Positions 24,044 through 35,136 are shown, counted from the first letter of the stretch. The stretch is 64,000 nucleotides of DNA from Bradysia coprophila (GCF_014529535.1 NW_023503616.1:3782001-3846000); one strand, 5' to 3'. A program made the numbers and translations. The notes: generated by a model from the letters alone, not told the origin.

Positions 24044-25020
24044 TTAATCCATTTTTGCATGAATCTTACAACCAGCAACTATTTTAAGGTCGTTCCCTTC
24101 CTTTACCATAAATGTCGTATCAGACATGATACCTTTGTATGGCATTGTTGGTGGAAGACTTTCCGGATCAATTACAACGTCTTTCAAAAAATATAAATTC
24201 TGTGGGAAGCAAACTGATTTCAGTTTAACGACGAAAAATTTAACCATCGATCGTGTTTTACCTTCGTAATCGGACATCTTTTCGGAAATATACCAGTTTT
24301 AGTCAGTAGTTTGTAGAAAACCTGTGTAATTGGTTCGTATTTTGGATTTCTGTAGAATTCACATGAGTCGATTGTTCTATTGATAAGTTCCAAATCGTAG
24401 ATTCGCTTTGTTGTATCGACTGTAATTAACACTTTTGAATAAAAATCTGGAATGTCTTGTTTCACGTTGAAGAACACAGAAATTGAACCACTGCTTGAAA
24501 TCGATGAATTTGTCTCTATGTAATCGACCATACTGTATGCGGACACATTTGTAAATTTAAATGTGAATGGACGCTAAAATCCAGATTCACTCATTAGCAT
24601 GTTAGCAAAGATCCAAAGAAGTAGAGATGAGTCAGCCGCGCTTGCACACATGCATTTGTAAAATTAGCGGACAGAAGGGTGTTCTTATACTTAAAATTTA
24701 TTAAATTATGCAATTTCGGTTTTACAACGGTTTCGAGCATGTCCAATTGCGCCTTTCAATTTTTTAATAAAATTCCTATATTTCCGACTACGGACATGGG
24801 CTTTAGAAGCATTGAGCCGGAATGTAAAGAAAGGGCAATTAAAATAATGGTAATACAAATTGTGTAGTCGTTCAGCACCATATGGGCATCAAAATTAAGT
24901 ATACCCACCCCACTCATCTCTACTACAAAGTTTATTTTGTTACAATATTACCCAACACTCTGAAACTGAAATAATCACAAGATTATAGAGAAAAATTTGT
25001 AAAAATAGTTTAATGTACAT
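24044..25020 (-). CDS. DUF1091 family secreted protein, copy 1
   Basis: Three exons on the minus strand, 24952-25020, 24262-24573 and 24044-24199, close in frame to 178 residues. Exon 1 encodes a signal peptide (MYIKLFLQIFLYNLVIIS up to the Cys-Trp at the exon end). Exon 2 contains YIETNSSISSSGSISVFFNV, CEFYRNPKYEPITQVFYKLL and FPKRCPITK; exon 3 has PPTMPYKGIMSDTTFMVKEG. The CEF...FP--CP pattern with the following MP---Y segment is that of DUF1091 (MD-2-like lipid-binding fold, expanded in Diptera; members include CheA-type proteins of chemosensory organs). The function of this copy is unknown. Exon lengths 69 and 312 are identical to those of copy 2. Confidence 0.85.
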
Positions 25021-26109
25021 GCTGACTGCTGACGATTTACTGAATCGACATTATTCTTTTTGAATACAATTTCAAATAATTGAAATTGGAATGATTATCT
25101 TCACCATTATTTTTCTGATACTGAAACACGGATAAAAATGAATAATTAGATAATCAGACAAAAAGCAACAATTTTGCGACTATAGCAGTTGCAACAATTA
25201 TCCCATGCTCTTTTATCCGATCACATCAAGCAATGACTAAACGTTACCACACTCATGTATAAACATAAACGTTGAAAGCTTATCGCCAGCAAATTTTATA
25301 CAAAAAGTTCCGTACTAATAATTATGTGGAATGCAATATCTCGTAAATCGAAATGAATGCTTTACAATAACGCAGTAACGCTGTTATTTATGGAACAAGA
25401 ATCGTATGAAGGTATATTATCGCATTATCGCGGCCAGATTTTTAATCAACAATAAATCATAAATAAACAGGGACTCGTGTGAATTGCGGCCCTCGCTCCG
25501 CTCTGCCCGCAAACTTCCCACTCGTATAAGTTGTCTATTATTCAGTTTCATAGTCTTATTGTTAAGAGGCATAATTGTTCCTCCTAAGACACACTCCAAC
25601 ATGATTCTTCTTAACAATTGATACTTGCTCCATCCAACGATCACAACTCAAAACAACTAGGAAATTCGGAAAAGCGCAATAATTTAAATTTGAACACACA
25701 AATTTTTGACTTAAATATGTAGATTTTCTGTTACTTATTTGCTGAAATCAACTTCTACAATGTATGCACAGAAGAAACAACAGAAGTAAACGATGCGAAT
25801 GTGGAACGATTAGAACACTATTTCACTTTGGTACAATATAAAATTGTACGGTAGACGTTCTTCCCTTACACTTATGTACAAAAAGGAAGCCCCTGATACT
25901 TACTACATTCACAAAACCTTTAATCATGAATAAAATAGCACGACTCGTGCGAATTACGGCCCTCGCTTCGCTCTGGCCGCATTCACACTCATAAGAGTTT
26001 TAAAGTTTTCTGTTTGATTGTTTTTTAGTGTCATTCCTTACGTTTGAATAACGATTCAGAAAATGGTTTTTCATAAAAATTTTCATAAAATATTTCATGT
26101 CATGGCGTG
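25021..26109. other. Intergenic; GC-rich palindrome-like patches
   Basis: No gene recognised. Two related patches, at about 25480-25530 and 25940-25990, share ACTCGTG-GAATT-CGGCCCTCGCT-CGCTCTG. A further relative lies near 55725-55765. They look like fragments of a dispersed repeat with a CTCGCTTCGCTC core. Confidence 0.4.
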
Positions 26110-26290
26110 AAATGACTATCCCTGACTATAACCAACTATCACCGTGATAGCTGACTTTCACGTGACTATCCCTGACTATAGGCAATTATCACGGTGACTA
26201 TCACCGTGATAGCTGACTATTACAGTGATAGCTGACTATTACAGTGATAGCTGACTATTACAGTGATAGCTGACTATCACCGTGATAGAT
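26110..26290. repeat. Palindromic minisatellite, 19-bp unit
   Basis: Tandem units of about 19 bp of the form CTGACTATTACAGTGATAG, alternating with CTATCACCGTGATAG. Each unit is itself nearly self-complementary (CTATCAC-GTGATAG), so the array can form a series of small hairpins. Confidence 0.8.
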
Positions 26291-27679
26291 GGATATAACT
26301 AACAGACAAAATCAATTTCCATCAAAGTAATCTTTTTCAACTGATTGAATTTCCAAAAGTGGAAAATACTGTTTTTCTGGAATAACTTCCAGATCCTTAA
26401 TCCCACATAGCCCATCTTCGAACTTAACCTCAGGAATTCAATTCTGCGTCGATTAAAAAAAAGAACAACCAACGGGAGAACTAAGGAACCTATATATACA
26501 TATGCGAACATTTTAACTTTTCCATATTAAACCGAATCAAAAAAAAAAAAAATCTTCAATACGAGTTCAACGAGCTATAGATCATTGAAAATAGTTATCT
26601 ACATCCGGAGAAAACACTACTTGAAATGGAGCATCTTCACACATTTTCAGGTACTTATTAGGGCGTAGTGGTTTTTACAAAATGTGTTAGTTCTTTTAAG
26701 GTTCAGCCGGAAATCCACTCAGCTGGTCCATCTGATCATTTTATGGAAGAAAAAAAAAATTCAAACTTTAATTTTGTGCTGCCGCCAGATCGATTTTCGA
26801 AAATTTCGTCGTTTTCGGTCCACGTCACATATATCGATTTTTTACGGTGGGCTCAGTGTACATAAAAAGTTGAGTCAACATGGTAATCTAATCTCCAGGC
26901 TTCACAGATTATTTTATAAAAAAGATCAAGTCTAAAAAAATATTTTTTGAGTTCATGACTGATTGTCAAAGTTTTTCGATGGTGATTTTGACACTTTAAT
27001 CTCGCCACAAAATTTGATGAAAATGTGCAAAAATGTAAATTAAACTTTAAATATACTAAATGGACCGCGTTGAGTCAAATACAACATCTGATTTGATTTG
27101 GGACACCTAAATTTGATATTTACCTGACAAAAATTTGTGTTTTTGGTACATGGAATATTGGTGGCGAAAGTCGAATTACCTCAAATCAATAATTTTTTAG
27201 CTTATAATGTATTCCCAGGTTCTGACAATGCGAAACCTTCAATTTTAAGCGTTTTCTAAGCTAATTTACGTACTGTTGACAAGTTCTAGAGCAAGTTCTA
27301 GAGCAAGTAGCTACGTCTCGTTACATTTTCAAATTTTAATGTATTTAATTCCTCATATGACAATAATCATCTGCCACTTGTGACGCAATTTTTTTTTTTG
27401 GATAAAGCAGCGTTTAAAATCATAATCTTTTAAAAAGACTTTTAACATAAGGACTACAATTTGGTGGTATTCGCCGTGGAGATATGATGAACTTGGACAA
27501 TTTCAATTTCTAAAGAAATCCTTGTTTTTAATTTTATTTTCAATAAACTGTGATAACATAAATCCTCATTATTTTGTGATGTGTATTAAACTTCATTAGT
27601 CACTACCGTAACATTTAAATTGTACAATAACTTTAACTTGTGCATTTAGGAATTGACGATTCATTTCGTTTTACCTCAT
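26291..27679. other. Intergenic, nothing recognised
   Basis: AT-rich spacer between the two DUF1091 genes. Short frames only; none has a recognisable motif. Confidence 0.4.
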
Positions 27680-28334
27680 TTACTGTCGAATTTTCGAATT
27701 CATCTTGAAACCACCAATTGTATCGAAAGTATCTCCATTCTTCACCATAAAATTGACGAGAAAACTAGCTCCTTTGTATGGCATTAAGGGTGGAAAATTG
27801 TTTGGATCGATAAAAACATCTCTGACAAAATACAATTTCTAAAGAAAATTAATTTTTAAAATAACGAATGCGACTGATAAAATAATAATCAACCTTTGTA
27901 AGCGGACAACTCTTCGGGAATGAACCATTTTTAGTCAATGCCCTGTAAAAGACCTGTACAATTGATTCATACTTTGGATTTTTTAGGAATTCGCAACCAT
28001 CGACTGTTTTATTGAACAGTACTAAATCGTGGTTTCCGTTTTTTGGGTTTAATGTGACGGTTCCCTTTGCATAGAAAGTTGGCAGGTGCTTAATCATGTT
28101 TATATAAATTGTTACTGAACTGTTGTTCGAAATTGATGAATTTGTCTCCATGAAATCTACGAAACTGTATGTATGAACATCTGATATTTCAATTTTGAAT
28201 GGTCGCTACAAAAGATTTTTAATGACATGATCAGTTCAATATTTTTGATTTTTTTTAAACATTACCCAGCACTCTGCTCCTAAAATTACAAAACTTAAAA
28301 TACAAATTTGAAATAAATTTTGTTTTGCAAACAT
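27680..28334 (-). CDS. DUF1091 family secreted protein, copy 2
   Basis: Tandem paralogue of the gene at 24.0-25.0 kb with the same three-exon layout: 28266-28334, 27894-28205 and 27680-27838, closing in frame to 179 residues. Exon 1 encodes a signal peptide (MFAKQNLFQICILSFVILGA, then Glu-Cys-Trp). Exon 2 contains FMETNSSISNNSSVTIYINM, CEFLKNPKYESIVQVFYRAL and FPKSCPLTK; exon 3 has FPPLMPYKGASFLVNFMVKN. The two introns are short (55 and 60 bp), whereas intron 1 of copy 1 is 378 bp. Family assignment rests on the CEF...FP--CP pattern. A secreted lipid- or ligand-binding role is the family expectation, not something visible here. Confidence 0.85.
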
Positions 28335-28996
28335 GATAACTGCTATTGTTAGACTGACTAGGCTTGAGAATGCTTTCGATTTATATAGAAACACTACAAA
28401 ATCATTAACATCCACATTTAGCTGCTAATTGCACACATGATTGTCTGTCGAATTCGATTTTTTTTTTAAATCATTGGATGTTAATCTCTGATTGAAAAAA
28501 TAATGATATACCTCGTTAGCTCTCCGTAAACAAATTTGAGCATAGCACTGCTTCTAGCATTAATACTCGAATGTCAGACGCCAAGGTACCTCCAAATTTT
28601 GATACATGGATGCGTGTGAACTTGTATGTGTTGTAACTCACACCAAGAGAGCTTGACTACTATCTTAATGAAAGAAATAAAAAGTCTATTCTGATACCAT
28701 CAACTTCCAAATATGTTCTAAGTCAATGCTAGTAGTGTTACGATTTCGCATACAAAAAAAATGTTAGTGTTTCACAGACAGCAAATGTAACATTATGTTT
28801 ATCAAACACTAAGGTTACTTTGAACATATGAAGTAATAGATTTAATGGAGATGTGCTGGAAATGCTGTTTTGTACATATAAAAAATCATACATATGACGT
28901 GTGTTTGTGAATTGTTGTCTATTCTTCCACCATACAATATTCATAATTTCTCGATAATTTGGTTACTCTTACATTTGTAATTACGTCATTAGTGTA

Positions 28997-29125
28997 CAGC
29001 AGAGTAAAATAAACCAGGCAGCAGCGGCTCGTTTAAAAAAAGTCAAATAATAATTTGAGACTACTAGAAAATTCAGGTCCCTCTAGTCAAATGAACTCTT
29101 GCCTGATTTATTTTAATCTGTTGTG
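28997..29125. mobile_element. MITE, AGTAAAATAAACCAGG family, copy 1
   Basis: Starts CAGAGTAAAATAAACCAGGC and ends with the inverse GCCTGATTTATTTTAATCTG. A second copy is at 48592-48783. There is no coding capacity. Confidence 0.65.
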
Positions 29126-29240
29126 CATTAATCAAAATACTTGCAAAATGTTGTCATGTTAATATTACGCCGATGATGGTTTTTACATAATGCGATGGCA
29201 GATGATATGGGAAAAAACAAAGCGCGAAGCATAATTTTAA

Positions 29241-29510
29241 ATGAAAAAAAAAAGATCGCTAATACATATTAATCACTCTAGTGAGCCTAAAAGTCGTGCC
29301 AGATTACTGGCGTCATCAGCCAAAGAATCTTCAAAGTGGCTGCAAGGGATCCCATCGAACCAGTTAGTTCTATTATTGGATAACAACAGTGCGAGAATTG
29401 CTGTTGGACTGAGATTAGGTTGTCAATTGTGTGAAGAACAAAATTATGTATGTAGTTGTTTGGTTAAGAAGGAGGTTGTTTTCGATAAAGTTTTTTTTTT
29501 GGTAACTTAA
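29241..29510 (+). pseudogene. Fragment of a retroelement RT polyprotein
   Basis: Open frame of 89 codons reading SRARLLASSAKESSKWLQGI, LVLLLDNNSARIAVGLRLGC and then CEEQNYVCSC. This S-A-SS--WL--LP...LD----R-AV-LRLG--LC pattern is the segment immediately upstream of the zinc knuckle in the same kind of RT ORF whose C-terminal end is at 23.1-23.9 kb. Because this more upstream segment lies 3' of that one on the same strand, the two are separate copies. The frame after CSC no longer matches the family. Confidence 0.6.
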
Positions 29511-30615
29511 TTGTATCTTCCGTGCTTTAAAATGATTTTTTTTTTCAACATAAAGTAGTAGGAATTGTTTTGCTTCCGAAATTTCAGTTGTTAGATTTAT
29601 TTTGTATTTGTTCTATATTAAAAAAATAAAAAAACCTGAAAAAAAAATAGCGGAGTAATAATAATGGAAAAAATTCTTGCTCATGCATTCTCATGAGTGG
29701 GCTTCCCTAATATCATTCAACCCCCAGGTATTTCTAGAGACACGACGGTAAAAGGCCTGATGTAATGACTTTGATTCCATGTAGTCCATTGGAGGTGACT
29801 CTTGTGGTGCCACCATCTTATATTAAGGATTAGGTAAGGATCGCAAGGAAATGCATAAATAGAAAATCACATTTAAGCTCAATTGATATAAAATCTTATA
29901 CATGATACATTTTACCAAGTAACAACTGAAATTAAAAGCAGTCTCCACATATCTATTACACATTTTAGATTTAATATTAAAGGTTTTTTTTTAATCGTTT
30001 TACGGTAGAGAACGCTAATGAACGAGGGGAAGATAGCCCATAAGCAAACTATGCAGGACAGTATATCCAATCCAAAAATTGAAATATGGAACTATGTCCC
30101 CTTGCAATCAATATTGTTTCGACCAATCAGAAATGTTTAGGGGCAAAAATGTTTTGAGAGAGTGTTAGTGGAAAGGAAACAATAACAATGACAATACGCA
30201 TGTACATATAAATACACGGAAAACTCATATATGCACCCCAGACGAAGAAATCGGGAACAGCTTCACGATTATAGAACATTAGTTGTGTGCTGCATATTGA
30301 TCTGAGGATCATACAATGCCCGCCTAATGAATATTGTTGTTGTGTGCTGGATATTATTTTTCAGCGTGCAGGTCTTAGCTGTATGCCTGTTTTATAATAT
30401 AAAATGACGCCATTTTTTTCAATTCAATAAACAACCTAATTTATCGTTTAATAGAAGAAATTGATTTAATTAACTTTAACAATTTTATTTCCGTTAGCAA
30501 AAAAAAAACAAAAAAACTTTTTCAAAAAATTATTTTTTTTTATTTTCAATTTTATTATTATTATTTGTTATTAGCCGTAGATTTATATTTAAATTCATCA
30601 TATTAAATTGCTAAC
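29511..30615. other. Intergenic, repeat debris
   Basis: No gene recognised. Contains stretches such as TTGTGTGCTGCATATTG near 30290 and 30340 that recur, in altered form, near 31700-31870. Confidence 0.35.
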
Positions 30616-30735
30616 AGATTTTTTTTTTGCTTACGTTTTTTCCGGTCACCCACCCAAGTACGGACCGCGACCATCGATGCTTAACCTCAGTTTCTGACTG
30701 CCAACGACTTTACCACTGCTGCTATACTGCTTGCA
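30616..30735 (-). repeat. 5S rRNA-derived SINE-like retroposon
   Basis: On the minus strand the sequence includes GAGGTTAAGCATCG and then GTCCGTACTTGGGTGGGTGA followed by CCG. These correspond to the A-box region (GTTAAGCAACG) and C-box (GTACTTGGATGGGTGACCG) of the 5S rRNA internal promoter. It ends in a run of ten A residues (read on the minus strand), as in a retroposed SINE. It is too short and too diverged to be a functional 5S gene. Confidence 0.6.
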
Positions 30736-30796
30736 TATAGTGGCAGTCTTATTTCGAACCGTTGTTACTTTGCTTTATGCAGCACACAGGCATATT

Positions 30797-31628
30797 TATA
30801 CCTGCATGCTGAATATTGACTAAATGAATAAAGTCGTCCGTATTTAGAATGGGTTATGCAACAACATTTAATTGAATTTATTTCTATGAAATGTAGTACT
30901 TCTCCCCACTAAGCAATGTCATCGGATATTATTATTTTAATTCTGAGCCTGGTTCTGAATTAGAGGTTTTTTCAATCGTTCTACAAAAAAACTGTTCACA
31001 TTAATAGTGAGCATCTATTACGCGAATTAAGATTGGTTGTGTATATTACGTAGGTGGAAGCACGGGGTTTCAGGGGGTTTCGAACATTTAGTTTTTTCAT
31101 GTTGCAGATATTGCAGTGTCAAATTCTGTCCAAGATGTGACATATTTGCAAGGTATTGGCCTTTTTCACAAAGTATAATCAGCGTAACCTTCGTAAAAAG
31201 AATCTTGAATCTGACAAGAGCACGTGTGCCAACGTGTAAAAAACAAATGTTCAAAACCCCCTGCTGAACCGTGGCGATCCTCTTGTCAAACGGACAGTAC
31301 AAAAACAAATTCCATCATTTATTGCTGAATACCACCAACTATTTCTGTTAACATTTCAAAAGCCTTTAACACCGAAAATGGATTTAAAAGTTCGTTCGTC
31401 AAAATTTCTATTGAAATACATAAATGTAACATTATCATTGCATATTAATTCGGTAAAAATAGAAATAACTTTAAATGAAGGAATAAAATTAGATTTGATA
31501 ATCATCTTTATGCGTATGTTCTTGAGATCTTCCTTTTATTTCATTAAAACAATAAATTTATTGTTGCATAGTCCATTCTAAATACAGACGACTTTATTCA
31601 TTTAGTCAATATTCAGCATGCAGGTATA
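30797..31628. mobile_element. Inverted-repeat element with nested dispersed repeat
   Basis: The left arm (30797-30866) contains ACCTGCATGCTGAATATTGA and AATAAAGTCGTC; the right arm (31561-31628) contains the reverse complement, GACGACTTTATTCATTTAGT and CAATATTCAGCATGCAGGT. The interior includes the ~295-bp dispersed repeat at 31025-31322. A second, direct copy of the right terminus (ATTTAGTCAATATTCGGCAT) follows at about 31645. Confidence 0.65.
31025..31322 (+). repeat. Dispersed repeat R1, copy 1
   Basis: About 295 bp from AAGATTGG, GTGTATATTACGTAGGTGGA through ACAAGAGCACGTGTGCCAAC to AAATTCCATCATTTA. Nearly identical to 43966-44263 in the same orientation, with an 8-bp insertion (TCAGGGGG) in this copy. 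Confidence 0.8.
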
Positions 31629-32233
31629 GTTCGATAGTACCATTTAGTCAATATTCGGCATGCAGGTAAAGTCAAGTAATACATCCCACAACTAATTTGA
31701 AGATATAATTCAGCACACAGCAAATATATACCTGGGAACCTCACAATATTCCTACGAGCTGAATAATATTGTTGCCGGAACTATATTTTGAAAATATTCA
31801 TATTACATGTTTATTGTAATACAACACACGGGAACATTATTCAGTCTGCAGCAAATATATGCAGCACACAACAAATGTCGAATTTGCCGAATTTTCCGTG
31901 TAGATGAAGGTATGAGAATGAAAATTCGTAAACCCTTTTTTAAAATGTACCATCCCATTCCCATCTATTTGGTAATTTCAATGGAATTCGAAATGAGTTT
32001 ATTCAATTAATTAATGAGGTTTCTAAAAAAAATTGTAAATATTATGCTCTCAGTGATTTCATTGTGTTCTTGAACGGTAATTTCATTTAAACTGTAAAAT
32101 CATAACTGAAAAATGTATAAACAGAAAAAACTGTTATTCACTCTACTATTTTAAAGAAGATTCGTCTGTAATTCGTAAGTGTTAGTAAAATTGTAATTAA
32201 TTGAATTATTTATTTTATCTTCTGGTTTATTTT

Positions 32234-32430
32234 AAAAAGTACTCCGTGTGAGAGACAAAATTGAATTTTTTCTTTGTTTATTTAACAGCTTGCTCTCTCA
32301 CGGCTCTCACACTTAAGTGTCCATTCCACTCAACAAAAAGTACTCCGTGAGAGAGCCGTGAGAGAGCAAGCTGTCAAATAAACAAAGAAAAAATTCAATT
32401 TTGTCTCTCACACGGAGTACTTTTTTCGTA
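32234..32430. mobile_element. Near-perfect foldback MITE of ~197 bp
   Basis: Arms of about 75 bp. The outer end is AAAAGTACTCCGTGTGAGAG, and inwards lie TTTCTTTGTTTATTTAACAG and CTTGCTCTCTCACGGCTCTC, mirrored on the right with only one or two differences. The spacer is about 30 bp. It would form a very stable hairpin if transcribed. Confidence 0.75.
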
Positions 32431-33515
32431 AGAGGAAACTAAGCATTAAGCATCGCTGTATTTATAAATCTAAGCTGCGTATTTCTCTCTATGGCGCAAG
32501 TAATAATCCACTTAGGTTTTCATGCTGCGCAGGCCTTAAAATTTTTGTAAGGTGAGTCTAGTGTTCAGTCGAAAGAGCTGGTCTTGTGGTATCTGTTTCT
32601 AGAGTTGCTGGTCCAATATCGAAATTCATATTTTATAAAGAGTGGAAAGTTTGTGTAAATTTCGGTCGAAGTGGTACAAAAACATTTTATTCCTTTCATT
32701 TTTGCACAACAATCTCGACATATTTTAATTAGTCAGAACAAAGGAATTGTAAATATAGTATTGTTTTGCACATTCGTCCGTCCGAGTAATAGATTCGCTT
32801 TGTCTGTAAGTTCTTTTAATCAGATATTGTCAAGAAAGACTGGGTCGTGGTTATATTTTTTTAATAAAAACGTACGAGTACTAAGGTTCTAAGGACCACA
32901 TTTTTGCATGAGTTACCGCGCCCAAAATACATCAGCTTTGAAACTTGCAAAATTTTTGGGAAAAAAAACAGAGCGATTTTCTTTTGTGAATTCTAACGAT
33001 ATTTTCCTAACAAGCTAATTCGACATGAACATGGGTTAGAGGAGAGAAAGATAAAAATAAAAAGAAAAATTTATCACTTACTTAGATTTTTGTTTTGATA
33101 AAGTTCTATAAATACCAAGAACTGTGCGTGATAACATTTTAATGATTTCAAAACATCGAAAACGGTTGTGAAACAGTTTTGATGAAATTTTCTTTAAGAA
33201 AATGGTGAAAGTATGTGTGTGAGTGCGTTGATGGTGTTCATCGTCTAACTTGGTTTTATAATGTCATGAAAACAATTAACATGAAAATTCATAGGCATGT
33301 TGCAGTGCATATCGACCCCAAAAAAATTCGTTGAATTAAACTGGTTGTGGTAAGTTTGTGTCTTTTTACAACAAAATTCTTAAATCGAATCACAGTGAAG
33401 TTGGCAGTACTGTTCTGAATGTTTAGATTTTCATTTAATTTATTTATTTTAGACAGAATTTGTGCCTCCTGGTTTTCAAAATCGGCTGAGAATAATGTTA
33501 GGCGATTTAATGGTT
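32431..33515. other. Intergenic, nothing recognised
   Basis: AT-rich sequence without a supported gene or clear repeat. Confidence 0.4.
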
Positions 33516-33709
33516 ATTTGTGTACCTGTTTTGGACGATTGGTTTTAGGCAATTTCGCGGATTGTAGGCCGAACGAAGTGAGGCTTACAAGCGAAATTGC
33601 CTTAAATCAACCGTCCCAAACAGGTGCACATGTAAGTTTTCATGCAGAGGGCCGGAAACCCGAGAAAATTCAAAAAATTGCCCTCATTTTCGGCCCCGAA
33701 GCATGAAAA
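33516..33709 (+). repeat. Dispersed double-hairpin repeat R2, copy 1
   Basis: About 194 bp. The first half pairs TGTACCTGTTTTGGACGATT and AGGCAATTTCGC with GCGAAATTGCCTTAAATCAA and CCGTCCCAAACAGGTGCACA. The second half pairs TTTTCATGC and GGCCG with CGGCC and GCATGAAAA. A near-identical copy is at 45473-45666, and a degraded one at 42240-42379. Confidence 0.8.
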
Positions 33710-34569
33710 TATATTCTGCTCACAGAATTCTCATTTCGAATATAATGTACTTACAGTCAAGCTTTTCGACAATTGCGACTTGCTTACACTTTCTCTTTGA
33801 TACGACCATAGCATCTGAACAAGCAGTAGAATAGATTTTACGTATCGATTGAGTAGGCCGAAAGAGTTACGTATTAAGTTTTGTATGCTTGCTAAGAGGA
33901 CCGAAAGTAAAGCTGTCAATTCGCGGGGCGAAAGCTAAATAACTATTCCAAGAGGGGCCTGCGTATGCAACTCTACTATGTTGTCATTATAAATGATCAG
34001 AGTTGCCGGTGTACTATATTTTGGTCACACATGCTCTAGTTGTTGACAGTATTTTGGTTTCGATAAATAAATGTTTCATCTGATTGTTTATTGAAATGTT
34101 TAATGAAAATTTTCATTAAATAATAATATTTGACAATTATTATTTGTGAGAATTTCTATAAATCTGTTTGAAATGACATACTTGTCTACGTTTTAAAGTG
34201 AACTAAAAATTTTAAATTTGTGCCACTTTGGAGGCTCTGATTAAAATACTTGTGGCGGTTCAAAAAATGTTGTTTATTTTGTGGCAGATCATACTAGAGA
34301 GGCTAAAAATTTCCTATCAGTGCTGTGATACGACTCAATCATGTCCTCTAATCGTTAGTAAAGTTTTAACTAAAAAAAAACAGCTTTGATAAATGTTTTA
34401 TAAAAGAAACAGACCACAAACTATACAGTTACAGTAAAAATAAAACATTAACGTGACGAATGTCTTTTAACGTTTTTTAAAATCAACTGAACGTTGGCAC
34501 CAGAACAATTTTTTACATAAGGTATAGTATAATGTTGGAATTTGTATGGAGTGGAGGAAATAGCGATTT

Positions 34570-34840
34570 CGCTTATTACACCCTCAGGGCACCGGTACTT
34601 AGCTAAAATTGTAGCATACATTTGCCTGTCTCGTATTTCATTTTTGATAATATCTTTTCGTCAGAATCAAAGCACCTAGCAGGGTAATTGGTGCTTTGTC
34701 AGAATCCTTTTCGAAAAATGTAATGACAGAAATAACGACCAAGAATCTGTTAGAGCTTGAAGCTTAAAATAGAAATTAGTTTTGATGTAGTCGTTTGACC
34801 GACTTTGAGAAACGTGAGCAGTTTAAAAGGCTGTAGTTTA
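34570..34840. mobile_element. Diverged MITE copy carrying a 30-bp insert
   Basis: Shares CACCGGTACTTA, GATATCTTT-CATCAGAATCC, TTTGACCG-CT-TGAGAAACG and TGAGCAGT with the element at 35137-35403, so it is a diverged relative. It is interrupted at 34669-34698 by a tiny insertion flanked by 8-bp direct repeats. Confidence 0.55.
34669..34698 (+). mobile_element. 30-bp terminal-only hAT-like MITE remnant
   Basis: Consists of AAAGCACCTAGCAGGGTAAT followed directly by TGGTGCTTTG, flanked on both sides by TCAGAATC (34661-34668 and 34699-34706). The termini are those of the 187-bp element at 55814-56000, so this is that element with nearly all its interior removed. Confidence 0.75.
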
Positions 34841-34992
34841 TGAATAGACTGTATTCTTTAATTGTCGATATAAGACTGACTTATTTGATATATTGTCATT
34901 CATGCATACTATGCCATAGCATTCATTCGTAACTTAATGAGAGTAATTCTCTCTTTACAATAAGATTTCTTACATAAGGTAAAGGTGTCAGC

Positions 34993-35100
34993 GCAGTTCA
35001 CCGTTTTGGGTCTCCGTTTAGATATTGCGCATGCGCACAGAGAGAATTTTCTCTCAGCGCATGCGCATTGTCTAAACGGAGACCCAAAACGGTGAACTGC
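34993..35100. repeat. Perfect ~50-bp-arm palindrome
   Basis: The left arm contains GCAGTTCACCGTTTTGGGTC, TCCGTTTAGA and GCGCATGCGC; the right arm repeats it inverted up to GGTGAACTGC at 35100. The centre is AGAGAGAATTTTCTCTC. GCGCATGCGC is itself palindromic and occurs in both arms. Confidence 0.8.
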
Positions 35101-35136
35101 GATTGCAGCTTAAGTGAGTGCATAAAGGACACTACA

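Noticed and set aside
30616-30735. Functional 5S rRNA gene
   Set aside because: Only the internal-promoter portion is recognisable, with several mismatches, and an A-run follows in place of the T-run terminator expected on the coding strand.
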